Assembly (NCBI GenBank): GCA_007026445.1 | Contig: VDMD01000004.1 | Location: forward strand, 1,240,001 to 1,304,000 | Length of the DNA stretch: 64,000 nt | Origin: Schizophyllum amplum | Taxonomy: Eukaryota > Basidiomycota > Agaricomycetes > Agaricales > Schizophyllaceae | Direction of reading: 5' to 3' | Shown: piece by piece, positions 42,261-54,773 of the stretch | How the letters are laid out: every line of letters begins with the position of its first letter | Numbering within the stretch: the first letter of the stretch is position 1 | Notes under the pieces: model-generated | The model's input: only the letters and a program-made list of their open reading frames with translations | Database searches by the model: none | Told to the model about the DNA's origin: nothing | Position numbers and translations under genes: made by a program

Positions 42261-44123
42261 TCAGGCCGACGATTCGGGCGGCGCTGTTTGATTGTCAGTA
42301 AGGCTGCATAAATAAGATGCTAGAGTCGGACGTACGGCAGCACGCGTTTTCGTGTGGATCGCACAGCTGGTCTGGGGGACACATGATGAGGCATGTCGTC
42401 TCCTCATTTGTCTGTCGCAAGTCATCAGCTGCTGTTATAATGTGATTGCGCACTGCCTACCTTCAGGTAATCCTCGGGAGGCGCCGTCCGCGGATTGTAA
42501 TACTCGGGCTGAATAGTGCTCGAATGAATGCCGCGCTCATGCAGGGCTGCCCGAATCTGAGCGGCAATCGGCATGAAGTCGCGGTTGCGCGACGCAGTGA
42601 CATGAACGGATGCCACCAGCTTCGTCTCCGATAGCTGCCAGACGTGAAGTTCGTGCAGGGAGAGAACGCCATCCACATCCAAGATGGCAGCCCGGACCTC
42701 CTCCAGAGACACTGTCGCCGGCACGCCTTGCAGCAGGATGAAAGAGGTGCTGCGAACTATTCGGATGTATGAGTAAGACAAGTCAAGTTAGACTTTAATG
42801 CGTGAGGCCACATACCGAGCGGGAGAGCGGATGAGAAAATGATGACGGTGATCACCAAACTGATGATAGGGTCGAAGTAGTACTTGAAGGACCACGACGT
42901 GAGCCAGATGATGAGGCCTGTGGCGATAACGCCGACGTTGCCCAAGGCGTCGCCAAGGACGTGCAGCAACAGCGCGTGCATGTTCATGGATCCATGCGAA
43001 TGGCCATGACCGTGCCCGTGTCCATGCGAAGACTCGTGCTCCTCAGAGTGGCCCAGCAGAGGAGACGTCTCCGTAGGGTCCGTGACGGTCTCTCCGCCAG
43101 ATTCGTTCTCCGACCCGTGATTGTGAGCATGATCGTGAATCGCGGTTCTTGACCTTGAGCGCCTACGGCCAGAGGGCGACGGAGAGCGCGCGGCAGTGGC
43201 CAGATCTTGCGCGGTCTGGATGAGAGTCGCACGCGTGGCGGCTGGATGCCCATACATCGAACTGATAGACGCGGTACGGGAGCGCGATCCCTCAAAGGCA
43301 CGAGACCGTGAACGTGAACGCCGGGTTTCCGTCGGCTTCTTCTGTGTTGGGGTGGCATTTCCGGACGCGTTGATAGTGTCGATACTGGGCGTGCTAGAAC
43401 CAGGAACACTGGCAGCAGGGGCGTCGTGCGAATGACCATGTGAGTGGCCGTGGCCATGTTCTGCATCAAGTGAGCAAGCGGATGATAGGGAGGAGAGGGC
43501 CGTGCAATCTGACCGTGGAACAGGAAGAGACCGACGATGTTCGACGCTAGGCCAAATGAGCCGACGATGACGACGAGCTTCGGGTTTGATATCTCTGACA
43601 ATGATGTGAGGCCGTGTGGGATTACATGCAACGCTGACACGCACCAGGTGTGCTGAAGAACCTCTCCATGGCCTCAAGGAAGATGGACAGGCAAAGAGCG
43701 AGAAGGAAAACGCCGTTGACCAACGCGGCGAGGATCTCGGCACGGTGCCATCCGTACGAGTATCGTGAATCGATGTCCTTCGTGGAGGAGAGCTGAAAGA
43801 AAAGCGCGAAACGAACAATGAGCCAGGGATCGCCATGATGACGACATGACCGACCTTGATCGCGTAGAGGGCGACGACGAGACTCAGCACGTCGCTGCCA
43901 CTGGTGTTAGAAGAGGGTGGCTCAGGAATGTTGGGACGCGTACTTCAACATGTGGAAACTGTCTGCGACCAAGGCCAGGGAGCCGACCGCGTAGCCTGTT
44001 AGAGGGTAAGCCTGACTTCTGGCGACGTGCAAAGGGCTGCGCACCGACGATGAGCTCGACAAAGAAAAAGACAACATCGATACAGAGCAGCAAAGTTATT
44101 CGTGCAGGACGAGAGAGGCCCAT
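42261..44123 (-). CDS. ZRC1: Vacuolar zinc transporter of the CDF family (ZRC1/COT1-like)
   Basis: Multi-exon gene from ATG 44123 to TGA 42261-42263. Transmembrane segments: ITLLLCIDVVFFFVELIVG, then YAVGSLALVADSFHML with the Asp/His metal site, SDVLSLVVALYAIK, the YSYGWHRAEILAALVNGVFL segment, VVIVGSFGLASNIVGLFLF. A long cytosolic His/Asp/Ser-rich loop (HGHSHGHSHD; SSHGHGHGHGHSHG) is typical of Zrc1. Then MHALLLHVLGDALGNVGVIA with HxxxD, the last helices, and the C-terminal cytoplasmic domain EEVRAAILDVDGVLSLHELH. The tail ends with a Cys-rich stretch (CLIMCPPDQLCDPHENACC). It is a proton-coupled Zn(II) exporter into the vacuole in yeast. Confidence 0.92.
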
Positions 44124-44332
44124 CGTCGCGTGAAGTGAAGATGGGTGTCGGGAGCAAAGATATCGACGCTTGGATAATGGCGTGATAAGATAAAAGATAA
44201 TGGGGCCGAGACTCGGCTGACGTCCCCGATCGGCCGCTTGGACCTTTTTCGACTTCGCCACCGCTCGCGTCCGCCAACTTACGTCGCCTGCATCGTCGCC
44301 TCCGTCCCCGCCTCTCTCAAAACTCTTGCAAA
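44124..44332. promoter_or_regulatory. Compact divergent promoter region (ZRC1-like / eIF3h)
   Basis: Only about 210 bp separate the two ATGs, so both promoters and leaders lie here. A TATTTAT-like or TATA element is not obvious on either side. Confidence 0.35.
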
Positions 44333-45661
44333 ATGGCGACTTCAATGGCTGCCGCGCTGGCGGCGTCTCTGCCCTCTGCCCCTGCTGCCCCTCAAATCGT
44401 TGCACCTACGTATGAGGCGATCCCTGCATCGATGAGCAAACTCATCGACGTCGAGGCCGAAATACCCTTGACGGACGTTCAGCTCGATGGCATCGTACGT
44501 GGCGGCGCTCTCGATCTATGTAATCATGACTTACAGGCGCACACAGGTGGTCAGCAAGATTATGAAGCATGCTACCGAGTCCACGGCTCAAAACGCGAAT
44601 GGCCTACTGCTCGGCCTCGATCTTGACGGAACTCTCGAGGTTTCCAACTGCTTTGCTCTCCCCACACACGTTAGCGACGAGGATGACAAGGCCAGCAAGT
44701 CGATGGGTGCGTCTAATACATTTGCCAGACATTACATCCATGCTCATACAGCGTAGCGCGGTACCAGACATCTATGCTCCGCTCTCTAAAGGAGGTACAG
44801 GGCGACGATGGTGTCGTCGGCTTCTACCAGGCGACCACAATGGGCGCCTTCTTCAACCAGACCCTCATCGAGACCCAAGTCGCAAACCAAGAACGACTGC
44901 GTCACGGCGGTGTCGTCGTAGTGCATGGTGAGCTTCCTGTACATCTTCAATGGCTCTTCTCATCTCGCTGCAGACTTGACCCAGGCTGCTCGCGGAGTGG
45001 CTGCCTTCCGCGCTTTCCGATTGACACCGACGTTCTTGGACGCGTACAAGAAGCACAACTTCAGCTCCTCAGGGTAAGCCCACTGAAGCACTGTCTCACG
45101 AAGCGCGAATGACCGTTTGCCAGGCTTGCCACTCGCCGCCTCACCTTCTCCACCATCCTTGAAGAGATCCCTCTCAAAATTCGCACGAACCCGCTGCTGA
45201 GCGCGTTCGTCAATACTTTGACCAAGGCAAAGGCAACGAAGTCCTCGGACGCATCGCCCGAGGCATCTGTGTCATCTGCATTACCGCCGTCCTTCAGTGC
45301 GCTCGATCTCGCTCCCACCGGCTTGACGCGCAACTTGGAACAAATCATCGACACCGTCGACGCCTACCGTACCGAAGAGGGCAATCTGGCGTACATGTCT
45401 CGCCAAATTGCGAGGGAGAAGGCCAAGGCGGACGCGTACGTCTCGAAGCGGAAGGACGAGAACGCGTCAAGGGTGGCACAGGGCCTGCCTCCGCTACCCG
45501 AGGAGGACGTGTCGCGGTTGTTCAAGATCCCCGCAGAGCCGAACAGGCTGGACAGCATGCTGCTGCTCGGCCAGTTGGATTCGTACGGGCAGAGCTTGGG
45601 CGGTACGGCGCGGACAGGGCTGGTGAAGATGTATGGTGCCAAGGCCAGCGCGAGCCCTTGA
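44333..45661 (+). CDS. Translation initiation factor eIF3 subunit h
   Basis: Multi-exon gene from ATG 44333 to TGA 45659-45661. The MPN domain reads VVSKIMKHATESTAQNANGL, LDGTLEVSNCFALP, then ARYQTSMLRSLKEVQGDDGV and VGFYQATTMGAFFNQTLIET. The JAMM zinc-ligand residues (HxHx7SxxD) are missing, as expected for eIF3h, which is a non-catalytic MPN protein. Then AARGVAAFRAFRLTPTFLDA, TFSTILEEIPLKIRTNPLLS, and a helical C-terminal region with YMSRQIAREKAKADAYVSKR and LDSMLLLGQLDSYGQSL. Part of the eIF3 complex in translation start. Introns are about 50 nt. Confidence 0.93.
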
Positions 45662-45976
45662 GTGTATGTAGCCTATTGATGTGTATTTTTGCTTGCATAC
45701 TGCACGACGAGGGTGCGCAGTGCCCCGTCGCCCGTGCAACGAACTGGCAGTGGCAACGAGTGGACTTGGCGCCGGATGAATCTATGCGTGTGGAGCGCCG
45801 GCGGCGGACCGCGTGGTGATGTGGATGGCAACGACCGAATGGGAAAAACAGAAGATCAGAAATCAAAAGGGCGTGACAGATTTCGAATAGGCTTGTTGTC
45901 CAAAACCTTCGTGTCCATTCCCGTCGTCCCCCTCGACCGCCGTCCGTCGTTCACCAACCTCCACTCGTTTATCGTC

Positions 45977-46838
45977 ATGAAGCTCGCCGTCCTCCTCTCC
46001 CTCGCCGCCTCCGCCGTCGCCCTCAGCGTCGGCAGCCATGCCGCCCGCGGCGCCGGCCACAACGGCCTCGCTGCCCGCCTCGACAACGGCACCCTCGGCC
46101 GCCGCGCAACGCTGAACAAGCGTCAGTGCCGCACACGCACCAACACCGTTGCCCCCAGCAGCACCTCCACCAGCGAGACACCCACCTCGACCCCGGAGCC
46201 GACCTCCACCTCCACCTACGTCGAGCCCACCACCTCTTCGTCCGAGGACCAGTGGTGGACCTGGATCCAGCCCACCTCCTCCACCGAGGAGGCTCAGCCG
46301 ACGACCACCCAGGCCTCGTCCGGCGGCGGTGACTCGAGCAGCCCCATCAGCTACTACTTCGCTGGCACCAACTCCGGCCAGATCACCTACTACGCGAGTA
46401 CGTAAAAATTCTCGAGGCCGCCGTACCCAGCTGATCCCCCTTCTAGCTGGCCTTGGCGCCTGCGGCTGGCAGAGCACCGACTCGGACTACATCGCTGCCA
46501 TGTCCTTCGACCTGTTCTACGGCTGGCCGTAAGTCCCCGCTCGCTGCCGTTTTCCCACGCGTCGCTCACGTCCCCTCTAGCGGGTCCGAGGGCAAGTCCA
46601 ACGGTAACGAGGCGTGCGGCCACACTCTCAACATCAGCCGTACGTCGCCGCCTATTTGCTTATTTCGCCCGTTCCTGACAGTCTTGGCACAGGTGGGTCG
46701 AAGATGATCACTGTCACCGTCGTGGACAGCTGTGAGGCTTGCGCGCCCGCCGACGTCGACCTCTCGCCTTCGGCGTTCCAGGCGCTCGCCGATCTGTCGG
46801 AGGGCCGCGTCCCCATCACCTGGACCTGGGCTTCCTAA
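45977..46838 (+). CDS. Secreted expansin-like protein (DPBB/RlpA-like)
   Basis: Four exons from ATG 45977 to TAA 46836-46838. A signal peptide (MKLAVLLSLAASAVALSVG) is followed by a Ser/Thr/Pro-rich linker (residues ~55-115), probably O-glycosylated. The C-terminal double-psi beta-barrel reads QITYYATGLGACGW, DYIAAMSFDLFYGWPG, NGNEACGHTLNI, KMITVTVVDSCEACAPADVD, LSPSAFQALADLSEGRVPIT and ends TWTWAS. Loosenin/expansin-like fungal proteins of this kind bind and loosen cell-wall polysaccharide without hydrolysis. The DPBB catalytic-type Asp (VDLSPSAF) is present. No carbohydrate-binding C-terminal domain is attached. Confidence 0.88.
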
Positions 46839-47667
46839 GCGCGTCGCCGCTCGTCATTGCGGTCTCGGGTCTTTACTACACCGACGCAAGTCAACATGTG
46901 ATGACATTATATCCCATAAATCTTTCTATTCACCGGCCCTTCTCACACCCCATGGTTGGCGCTCACCCATCGTTATATTTCGCTTTTCGGCGCCGCCCAC
47001 AGTATCAGCGGGCATGTAGAATCAGGTCGCCACGCGCTACGCTTCATCTTCTGTGCTCCCCGTGTTTTCACGCCTTCCTCCCTTTTTACCTTGCCCATCA
47101 TGTCAAACAGCGTTGTCTGTCGCTTCGTGTAGTGGACACTCGGTAGTTAATAATGGTCGCACTAGTTAGGACATGCCTCATTCTGAAGACAGATGGACAC
47201 CTTCGCCAACGGCTTGTAAAGGATACCACTGGATCGAATGTATACCTGCGCTCGCGCTTACAATCAATTGACTTGGGAAGCGCATGTTGGCAAGGTTGGC
47301 ACGGCGCCCAAAGCCATCTTTTATTCAGCGGCCATGCAGTAAGGTTCTGCTGCGGGCAAGCGAAGCTGCAACGAGATGAACATCGACGAATGTTTGAACG
47401 TTGGTGCCGGTGATGCATGATGCATGATGACCAGGACGTGCGGGATTGAAACTGACAATGAAAGGGAAGGCGTCTTCAAACAGCTTCAAACCAGCCTCAT
47501 ATTGCGGCTTCAAACGCCGTCTATCTCGTCGTTGCACAATTCAGCGTAGCCAAGGCTGTACGGGATACACGGATATAACATGCGGAAGGGGCGAGATAAT
47601 TATATGGACGCAGAAGACGATGACGGTCCACAATGGCATTTTACATGCAGGGAATACAAACACTCGG
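46839..47667. other. Convergent intergenic region, no supported gene
   Basis: About 830 bp of 3' flanks of the expansin-like gene and IPI1. Open frames on both strands show no family features or splice structure. Confidence 0.45.
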
Positions 47668-50518
47668 TCAAGGGTACAACCTCAGCCCGCCTTTGAGTTG
47701 TACCCAATACACAGCATCCCCTGAGCCCGCAGTCGCCTCGTCTACCGCGGCCACAAGCGCCAACGCATCTGCGGTTGGGGCGTGCACCTGTACTTGTCTT
47801 CCCTTCCCCGCCGAGCTACTTGAGCAGGAAGCGAGGGCAGCCACCGCCTCCAGCACTAGTTTCCTATGTGTAACCGGCAACTTCGCAAAGGGGCCGGGGA
47901 CCCTGCCTCTCGTGGGATGTGCGATCACGAAGAAGGGTGCTAGCTTGGCTCGAAGGGATTGTAGCAGCGGCTATGAAGCCCGTCAGCACAGGCAACGTGT
48001 ACAGTAGATATTGACCCTGACCTCTGAGCGCACCCACGGTCGGCGTTGGGCAAGGCGCAGGAGGAAGCGGGCGATAATCTGTGCATGTAAGCTCGCGACT
48101 CGCTGCTTAGCTGCAGGCACGTACTTCAGACAATGCAGAATTATTCCCGCCGGCTTCCCAAAGAACCTTGGGTAGAGTCTCAATCCACTCGTTCGCCATT
48201 TCCTCGACGCCGCGGAGGCGTGCTGGCCCATGCTCGCATTCTAGCTGCAAGAACAGCAGAGTCAGCGAGACCAGCAACATCGCTAGTAATTGAAGTGCCT
48301 CACCAAGACCAGCCGGCCTACGAATGCTACCGTCGACTGCTTCAGCGTCGACTTCGACGGGACGCTGATCGCATGCTGTAGAAGCGCCGCGAGGATTGTA
48401 GCAGCTTCTGGGGCGTTGAGCAGGGACCAAATGGTAGGTAGCAGCGAGATAAACGCCGATGACGATAATGGGCGTGCCAATTGCTGGCCGACGGTCGGCT
48501 CGCCACGGAGGAGCTGGACAATGTAGGATTGCACGCGCTCCGTCTGGATGGAGAGCGCGTCCCTCTTTTTATTTGCGCGGCGCAATTGTGAGGTTGCATC
48601 TGATCCAGTAAGGGCGATGAGGGAGGTGAGCTCGCAGTAGAGGAGGTTGAGGTCTTGGAAAGCTTTTTGAAGCTGACGAATACAATGCATTCAGCGGATA
48701 GTCCGGGGTTGTGTATACGAGGAGCTGACGGACCTTGATATCCTTGCTCGAAGAGGGAGTGAAGGGGAAGTAAGGCGACATGTATCCGAGGATTGTCCTC
48801 AGCTCGTCTGCGGCGCTTTCGTGCCTGCTCGTCGACTGCAGCCATATGAGTTGTTTTTATGCTGATATTGAAGTGCATGCGTACCGCCGACTGATTTTGG
48901 AATATAGCACCATACAGAGTCCTCGCAATTTCAGCGACAGTTACAACAAGCTGCAGCTCTGTCTCTGATGGAGTGCCGGTAGGCGCGAAAACAGCCGGAG
49001 CGCAATCAAGATATGTCGCTACGAGAGTTGAGTGTAGTGTTCTTGCCAGCCTCTACACGTTTTTGCGTGAGGAAAATTGACATTCATTTTGGCCAACCCA
49101 ACTCACTGTCACGAAAGACACGTCCACCGCAGAAGACGCATGGGCGGAAAGCTTCTTGACGGATGACATGGCCTCGTCGAGGTCCTGCAGTGACCATGAT
49201 TGGGCAGAGCCTGCGTCTAGAAAAGGATATTCGTGCACGAAGGACTCGTTCTCCTTGTCAGCCTCCGGCGCCCATGATCGCATGCGCGAATGCTGATCCA
49301 GGGTAGGCGTCAAAGCGGTGTCGAATTTGCGGTACGCGTCTTCGTTCGGGAAGGCGCTTGCGAGATACCAGGTGGGGAAAGACGAATCAGGAGAGGCAGA
49401 GTCAGCCGACGTCGCCGAGAGCGCCTCTTTCAGGAACAACGAAAGCGACCGAAGGACTATCAAGCGAGACTGTGAATAGCTCAGCATCTGAGGTTCGTAA
49501 AAAGATGCATGGCTTACTCCTGGAGTGAGAACAACGCTTGCAGTGGAGGTTGCCTTCATGGGCCCTACGCGGACTTTGAGCTCCTTGTCAAACGCATAGC
49601 TTTGCACCCCAGTCGTACCTTCGTTGTCACCAAACTTCGTTCCGGCACTGAGAATGCCGAGATACCCTTCCAATACACGACCGCCCGGCTGAGACGTACC
49701 CTGGTTCCAACCTGCACCATGGCACCGGGGACATACTCGAGGAAGAGGTCGATAAATCTGACGGCGTCGACACGAATCTCGGGAAAGATGTGTGTTTGAG
49801 CTGAAGACGCAAATAGGATGAGGATGGAGGCGTGGGGGCGAGCAAATCCTGAAGAGGGTATATCAGTCGTATTGATATGGCGACATTGAAAAGGACGTAC
49901 GACAGGGACAGGGGAATCAACCATGTCATGAAGGATATGAGGGCTTTGCGGACGCTGGCATCCTTGCTTTCTATCAGTGACCATTCCCACATCAAAGGAA
50001 CAAGCGCTCACTTCGTCTGCGATCACCCGCACGCAGCCGTTCACCAGATTGGTGAGCGAAGGAACTAGGAGTTCTGGATGATCACTCAGAAGCTCCCGCA
50101 GACCCATCAGCGCGTCTGTCTCGCGGCATGAGTTTGAAACGATATTCGTGATACATGGCACTCACCTCGCCTGGTCCCCGCATTGTAATGCTTCAGATGC
50201 GAGAGGAGATCGTCGAAGGTGTGCCTGCGCTTCGTCGTCGGCGTATCCGTGTCCTTCTCCACAGCTATGCTCTGGTTGGGCAGCGCAATCGCTATATGGC
50301 AAGGTCCTTGAGTTTCTAAGGAAGAGGACTGAGCGAAGCTTCTTACAGCGCGCCTTGAAGGATGTATCGACCGCATTCGTCGGCGCTTGCTTCCCCTTGC
50401 CAAGCTTTAGTTTGGCTTTCTGTAGCCAAGTTAGAATCGGTATGTATAATCAGAGTCTCTGCTGACATACGGAGAAGTCTGCTGCCTTTTCTTTTCGTCT
50501 CTTTGACGCCTTAGGCAT
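47668..50518 (-). CDS. IPI1: Pre-rRNA processing protein Ipi1 (Rix1 complex)
   Basis: Multi-exon gene from ATG 50518 (MPKASKRRKEKAADF) to TGA 47668-47670. The N-terminus KAKLKLGKGKQAPTNAVDTS and TFDDLLSHLKHYNAGTRRDA is the IPI1/TEX10 signature. Then LMGLRELLSDHPELLVPSLT, DASVRKALISFMTWLIPL, HIFPEIRVDAVRFIDLFLEY, GYLGILSAG, LRSLSLFLKEAL, QDLNLLYCELTSLIALTG and a final exon with LLQSLRAKLAPFFVIAHP. The armadillo/HEAT-type helices bind Rix1 and Ipi3; the complex acts in ITS2 processing and nuclear pre-60S maturation. About ten introns; the middle joins are partly inferred. An in-frame IPI1 reading needs several splices that shift frame, all with GT-AG ends. Confidence 0.82.
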
Positions 50519-51130
50519 GTTTCCAGGGATGGGGGTGGACGAAGAGGGTAATCGGCGCTCGATCACTGTGCTCGATCACGGGCCGCCTCTCATACCATCA
50601 TGATCATTGACACGGTAAGTGCATGTTCGTCGCTCGAGAACAGGACCTGAATCTATCTCAGTGTAATAACTTCGCCTTCTCCTCTGATATACACCCCAGG
50701 CTTCAGCTCGTTCTTCATCCGCGGTACAAGGCTACAGTTAAACCTGGAAAGCGTTAACGAAGACGAGGCTCGCAATGAAGTTACCTTGCCTTGCAACTTC
50801 AAGGTCTTTCGACATGCGCATTCCCATCCTCTTCCTTGTCAAAGCTATGAAGCTTTGAAGGTGTGAGCCAAATTAATAGTGATATATTACATGCCATGAA
50901 GATAATTAATACTAAGAATGCAACGCTCGCGCGAGACCCAGGCGAGACCTGTGGCTTTCTCGGGGCACGGCGGCAAAACGTGGCGAGGTATGATACATGG
51001 CTTTAGAAAAGGTGTGCGTTGGAGTCGAAGTCCAAATAGAAGAGGTAAGTTAGAAGAGCGGAATAGAGCTCTAAACAATACGGTGAGTACTTGTCCTTTG
51101 GATGCGAGCGGGCACTCACGGATTGACGCT
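50519..51130. other. Intergenic region, no supported gene
   Basis: About 610 bp upstream of IPI1 and downstream of the small paralog at 51131. Short frames here show no recognisable features. Confidence 0.45.
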
Positions 51131-51490
51131 CTAGATGAAGGACAGCATGGTGACACCATGCTGCGATGAAGATGTCTGAATCGCCCCAGACAGAATAGCG
51201 CTCGCCGCGCAGCCCATATCCTGCCATGAACGCACCCTGCAAGAGCACCGTTGTCAGCGCGCCACCAAAAGCCAGCCAGCGGACCAGACGTACGAGATGC
51301 GTGCCTGCCTCGCCCCCTGCTTCAGGGTGTAGTAGTACGTTGAGCCCGACTCGAGGATGAGGGGGACGCTCTCTCCTGCATACAATTGCACGGCCCCCGT
51401 CGAGCATCGCGTGAGCTGCAGCACCACCGGGTGTGTCGTGTCGTTCATGAGTTCAAACATGCAGTCGTAGGTCATCGTGCTCGCGGGCAT
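51131..51490 (-). CDS. Small paralogous protein, copy A
   Basis: Two exons (51490-51294 and 51236-51131) encode 100 aa. Exon 1 has MTYDCMFELMNDTTHPVVLQ, GAVQLYAGESVPLILESGST, YYYTLKQGARQARIS; exon 2 has VRSWQDMGCAASAILSGAIQ. The second copy at 56639 shows the same pattern: VNDT, V.LQL.R, ES..LVLESGS.Y.Y..K and a W-x-D-x2-C near the end. The fold looks like a short all-beta domain. No signal peptide. Function unknown; I recall similar small proteins in Agaricomycetes but no name. The start is supported by the same MPA(S/P) beginning in both copies. Confidence 0.7.
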
Positions 51491-52389
51491 GATAGTCGTG
51501 ATCAGTCTTTGGGAATGTTGTATTCGTGAAGGGCTGTGCGAGGATGTTATATCGTGCTGAAGGGCAGGTAGGCGTGAGAGACGAGGCGGGCGGCACACTC
51601 GAGGGTACAGTCCTGGGTGCGACAGGGCCGCTTTTATACATCCCGGATGCGTTTCCGATCATGGAGACGCGCATATGAGTTGTTGTTAGTGGCGCGGTCG
51701 TGGTGCGTGAGTGGGATATTGTTGTCCAAATGGGGAAAGAGCGATCGTCGGTGGCGAGAGGCGGGGGCGCGCCCTCGAGTCATGGACGATGTAATTCGCG
51801 CCGTCGTCGTCGCCAATGACTGTTGCTCTCCCGTAATTGAACCGAGTGCACCTGTCATACGGTCCAGTGAGCCCACAATATCTACGCCATATCCCACCGG
51901 TGCCGGACGTTCAGGTGATATCGTGGCAACAACATGTTGTTCCGGCGGCTGGCGCTTCCGCGGCGCAGGACAATAGCATTACTGGTGTGACCCTTTTCCG
52001 ATGAGCCTTCGGCTCTAACAACGTTCAGCGCTCAGCGCCGCAGGACTATTGTCCGCCGGAGCGCTGTTGCTTGTGAGCGCCGGCTCTGACCATAAGAACT
52101 GCAACTCCTGAGTGACCTCCCAGAAATTCCCATACAATCAGACGTACATTTATCACCTCTAGCTGATCTCCCGTATTGCCGTGACTCTGAGCGGCTTGAG
52201 CAAGCAAGCGCCTTGATAGCAATTGGAGGCCCAATACGCGATGATCTCTCTCTCCGACTCGTGATCGAAACGCAGATACCTGCTAGACAAGATAGATGAC
52301 ATTGCGTGTGTGTGCACTAGATGGTACAAGAAAGAGATCATAACAACTCATGAACGTCCTCACCGCGAAGTAGAACCCAAGGTCGTCGG
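51491..52389. other. Intergenic region with palindromes and a diverged inverted repeat
   Basis: About 900 bp between a small gene start and the NPC2 3' end. It contains the perfect 14-bp palindrome AACAACATGTTGTT (51928-51941) and an inverted pair GGACAATAG (51968-51976) / CTATTGTCC (52046-52054) with GC-rich neighbours also partly complementary. No gene is supported. Confidence 0.5.
51928..52068. repeat. Dyad-rich segment
   Basis: A perfect palindrome AACAACATGTTGTT (51928-51941) is followed by two arms (about 51951-51976 and 52046-52068) that are complementary over GGACAATAG and, with small gaps, over adjoining GCGC/CCGG sequence. This could be a decayed foldback element or a regulatory hairpin. 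Confidence 0.5.
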
Positions 52390-53138
52390 TCACCAGCCGA
52401 AACCAAAGAACGGCCTCTTCGTGAAGTCAACCTGGAGATCAACGCACGCCATGTCGTCGTCCTCTGCCGTATAGGCGCGGACGCTAACGACGAACTTGGC
52501 TGGTGTGATGGTCAGCGAAAGGTGGCGTGGGAAGAGGCACCATGCGTACCCTTCGGGATCTCCTTGGGGAGGTCGACGGTCTGGACGACCGTGTAGGGGC
52601 CCTTCTCCACAGGACACTGGACAGTCGCGTTTGCGTTGCGACTGTGGTATGCTTAATGTGGGGTATGAACAACGTAGGAATAGGACTCACGCTTCCTCGC
52701 AGACGTCAAACGTCTTGCTTAGGAGCTTGATAAGGCCAAGCTTGACGACCACGTCGGCATAGGCGCCCTCCTGCAATAATGCTTGCGTGTTAGCAGAGAT
52801 CAAATCTTTACAGGCGCACAACGCACTTCGATCGTTTCAAGCACGACTGCATTCACAGTGACGGTGAGCTGCTCACCCGGCTGCGGCGGGTCGGGCGAGA
52901 CTTTGATCGACTGCAGCTGGATAAGGTCTTCGGGGAGGCCTGGGCGCGATGCATGAGCGCTGCTATTCGAAAGGGAAGTGCAGAAGCACGGGCGATGACG
53001 CACCACAGTCAATGTACGACCAGCTCTCGGCCGTGTGCACATCGCCTTTCTGACCACGACTTGCTCAGAGTCCACAGAAGAGGCCGTGCCCAGAAGAGCG
53101 AGAGAGCTCGCAACGAGGGTCAACAATGGGAGACGCAT
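52390..53138 (-). CDS. NPC2: Niemann-Pick C2-like sterol / phosphatidylglycerol transfer protein (ML domain)
   Basis: Multi-exon gene from ATG 53138 to TGA 52390-52392. A signal peptide [20 protein letters not shown] is visible. Then [112 protein letters not shown], and KRPFFGFGW at the end. This is the ML fold (Cys residues for disulfides, lipid pocket); fungal members transfer phosphatidylglycerol/phosphatidylinositol or sterol in the vacuole or secretory pathway. It is divergent from the membrane protein at 53562. Confidence 0.92.
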
Positions 53139-53561
53139 GGTGAGGGTAGGAGGATAAATGCGGATGACTGCTGCCTGGTGCAGGAAGCCCCTCGTCCAAA
53201 TACGTACTCCCGCGGGGTCTTTTGGCGTGACGCCATAATCGTGACGCTCAGTCACGTTGTCTGTTGATTTCGAACCTCGATTTCTACTACTCGCGTCGCG
53301 CGACTCACGAAGACTTTGCGCAATCTAGGTACCGTTCTGGCGAAGAACGAGAGATACACATACACAGCACTGAGCACAGACCTCTTACGGATGAACAGAA
53401 GGTGTTCGGGGGTGGTTGCCCGGGCGCGCGTGACCGTGACGATGACGGCACAGGCGCTGCGGGGCATCGCTTTTGCATCGCCAAGCATCGTCGTCTGCAA
53501 CGCCCACGGCCACCTCTTGTGCTCGTCTCCCTTCGTACTCACCCCTCCGCCCTGGACAACC

Positions 53562-54566
53562 ATGAAGCCCAGAGACTACTGCTGCTGCGCTATCCCTCTT
53601 GTGAACGCGGGCATCTACACCCTCCTTCTCGAGCAGTTCGTCGCTGCGCTGCTGATCGGGATTCTGTCTGTAGGGACGCCTGAGAGTGAGTGTCGCATAC
53701 TTTGTTGCCTACTCCCGTGCTGAACAACATGTAGTCGTTGGCGATGCCAGTCCCTCATTCGCGTCCATCCTTCTCGGCATCGTCGCCTTCGTAGCATGTG
53801 GCGTGCAAGTGATAGGCTTCATCGCTGTCAAGACCGTGCGTACTTTGGCACACTTCTGAATACTGCGCTGACTTCCTTTGAAGGAGAAGACTGGCATGTT
53901 CCAGCAGTACCGAAATCTACATAGCGTAGCGCTTGCCGCATTGCTGGCCATTGCCGCGGCCTGGATCATCATCTCCGCCACTGGGCATAGCAAGGCCAAG
54001 ACCGCCTGCATAGACAAATACTTCACTAGCGACACCATCGAGGAAGAGTCCGACACGCTATGCGAGATCTTCACATGGGTGGACGTGGGCATCATGGGTG
54101 GCCTTTGGGTGGTCCTTGCCGTATCACACGTACGTTCGTTGTTGCCTCGCCTGCTCTCTATCTGACCATTCTACAACCCCAGGCATACTTCTTCGTCGTG
54201 CTCAACTCATACGTGACATCCATGAAAGACTTTCGCGGCAAGTACAACGCGTTACGAGACTCGTCGGCCAACCCCTTGAACGACATACCCATGGACCGCC
54301 GTAACGACCCGTGGGACTCGCGCGCATCGGTAGACTCCGTACGTCTGGGCGAGGAGCCTAAGTATGGTGCGGAGCCGAGGTACAGCGCCGAGCCCAAGTA
54401 TGGCGGGGAGCCCGCATACGGCGCGGAGACACAACGGCAGCCCACTGTGCTGTCGAAGCGCACAAGCACGTACAATCAGGCTGCGGTCCCTGCACCACGG
54501 TTCCCGGACCCCTACCACCATGAGGACCAGCCCGGCGCATCTCGACAGCACGCCGACGGGAATTGA
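53562..54566 (+). CDS. Conserved basidiomycete four-helix membrane protein
   Basis: Four exons from ATG 53562 to TGA 54564-54566. Hydrophobic segments: MKPRDYCCCAIPLVNAGIYT with LLLEQFVAALLIGILSV, then SFASILLGIVAFVACGVQVI, SVALAALLAIAAAWIIISAT, and VDVGIMGGLWVVLAVSHAYF. A short loop with paired Cys (TACIDKYF, then DTLCEIF) suggests an extracellular disulfide. The C-terminal ~110 residues are cytosolic and low complexity, with short repeats of EPKYG / EPRYS type. I recall the N-terminal CCCAIP motif from many Agaricomycetes, without a function. The overall shape is tetraspanin-like but it lacks tetraspanin motifs. Confidence 0.85.
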
Positions 54567-54773
54567 TCATGAAGGATGACCTTGCCGTCGTACTATCGCC
54601 TTCGCGGAGACCCAGAGCAGGGTTCGCCCGCTCATACCATGCTAGCTAGTAGTTACTCGCGTTGCATCTCGATCTACATGGACCAATCAGCTGTATTCCT
54701 TGGACTTCAACAGACTATCGCATGTAACCTACTTACCTAGATTGACCGCCCGAGGCGGAACGACTAGCCCTAT

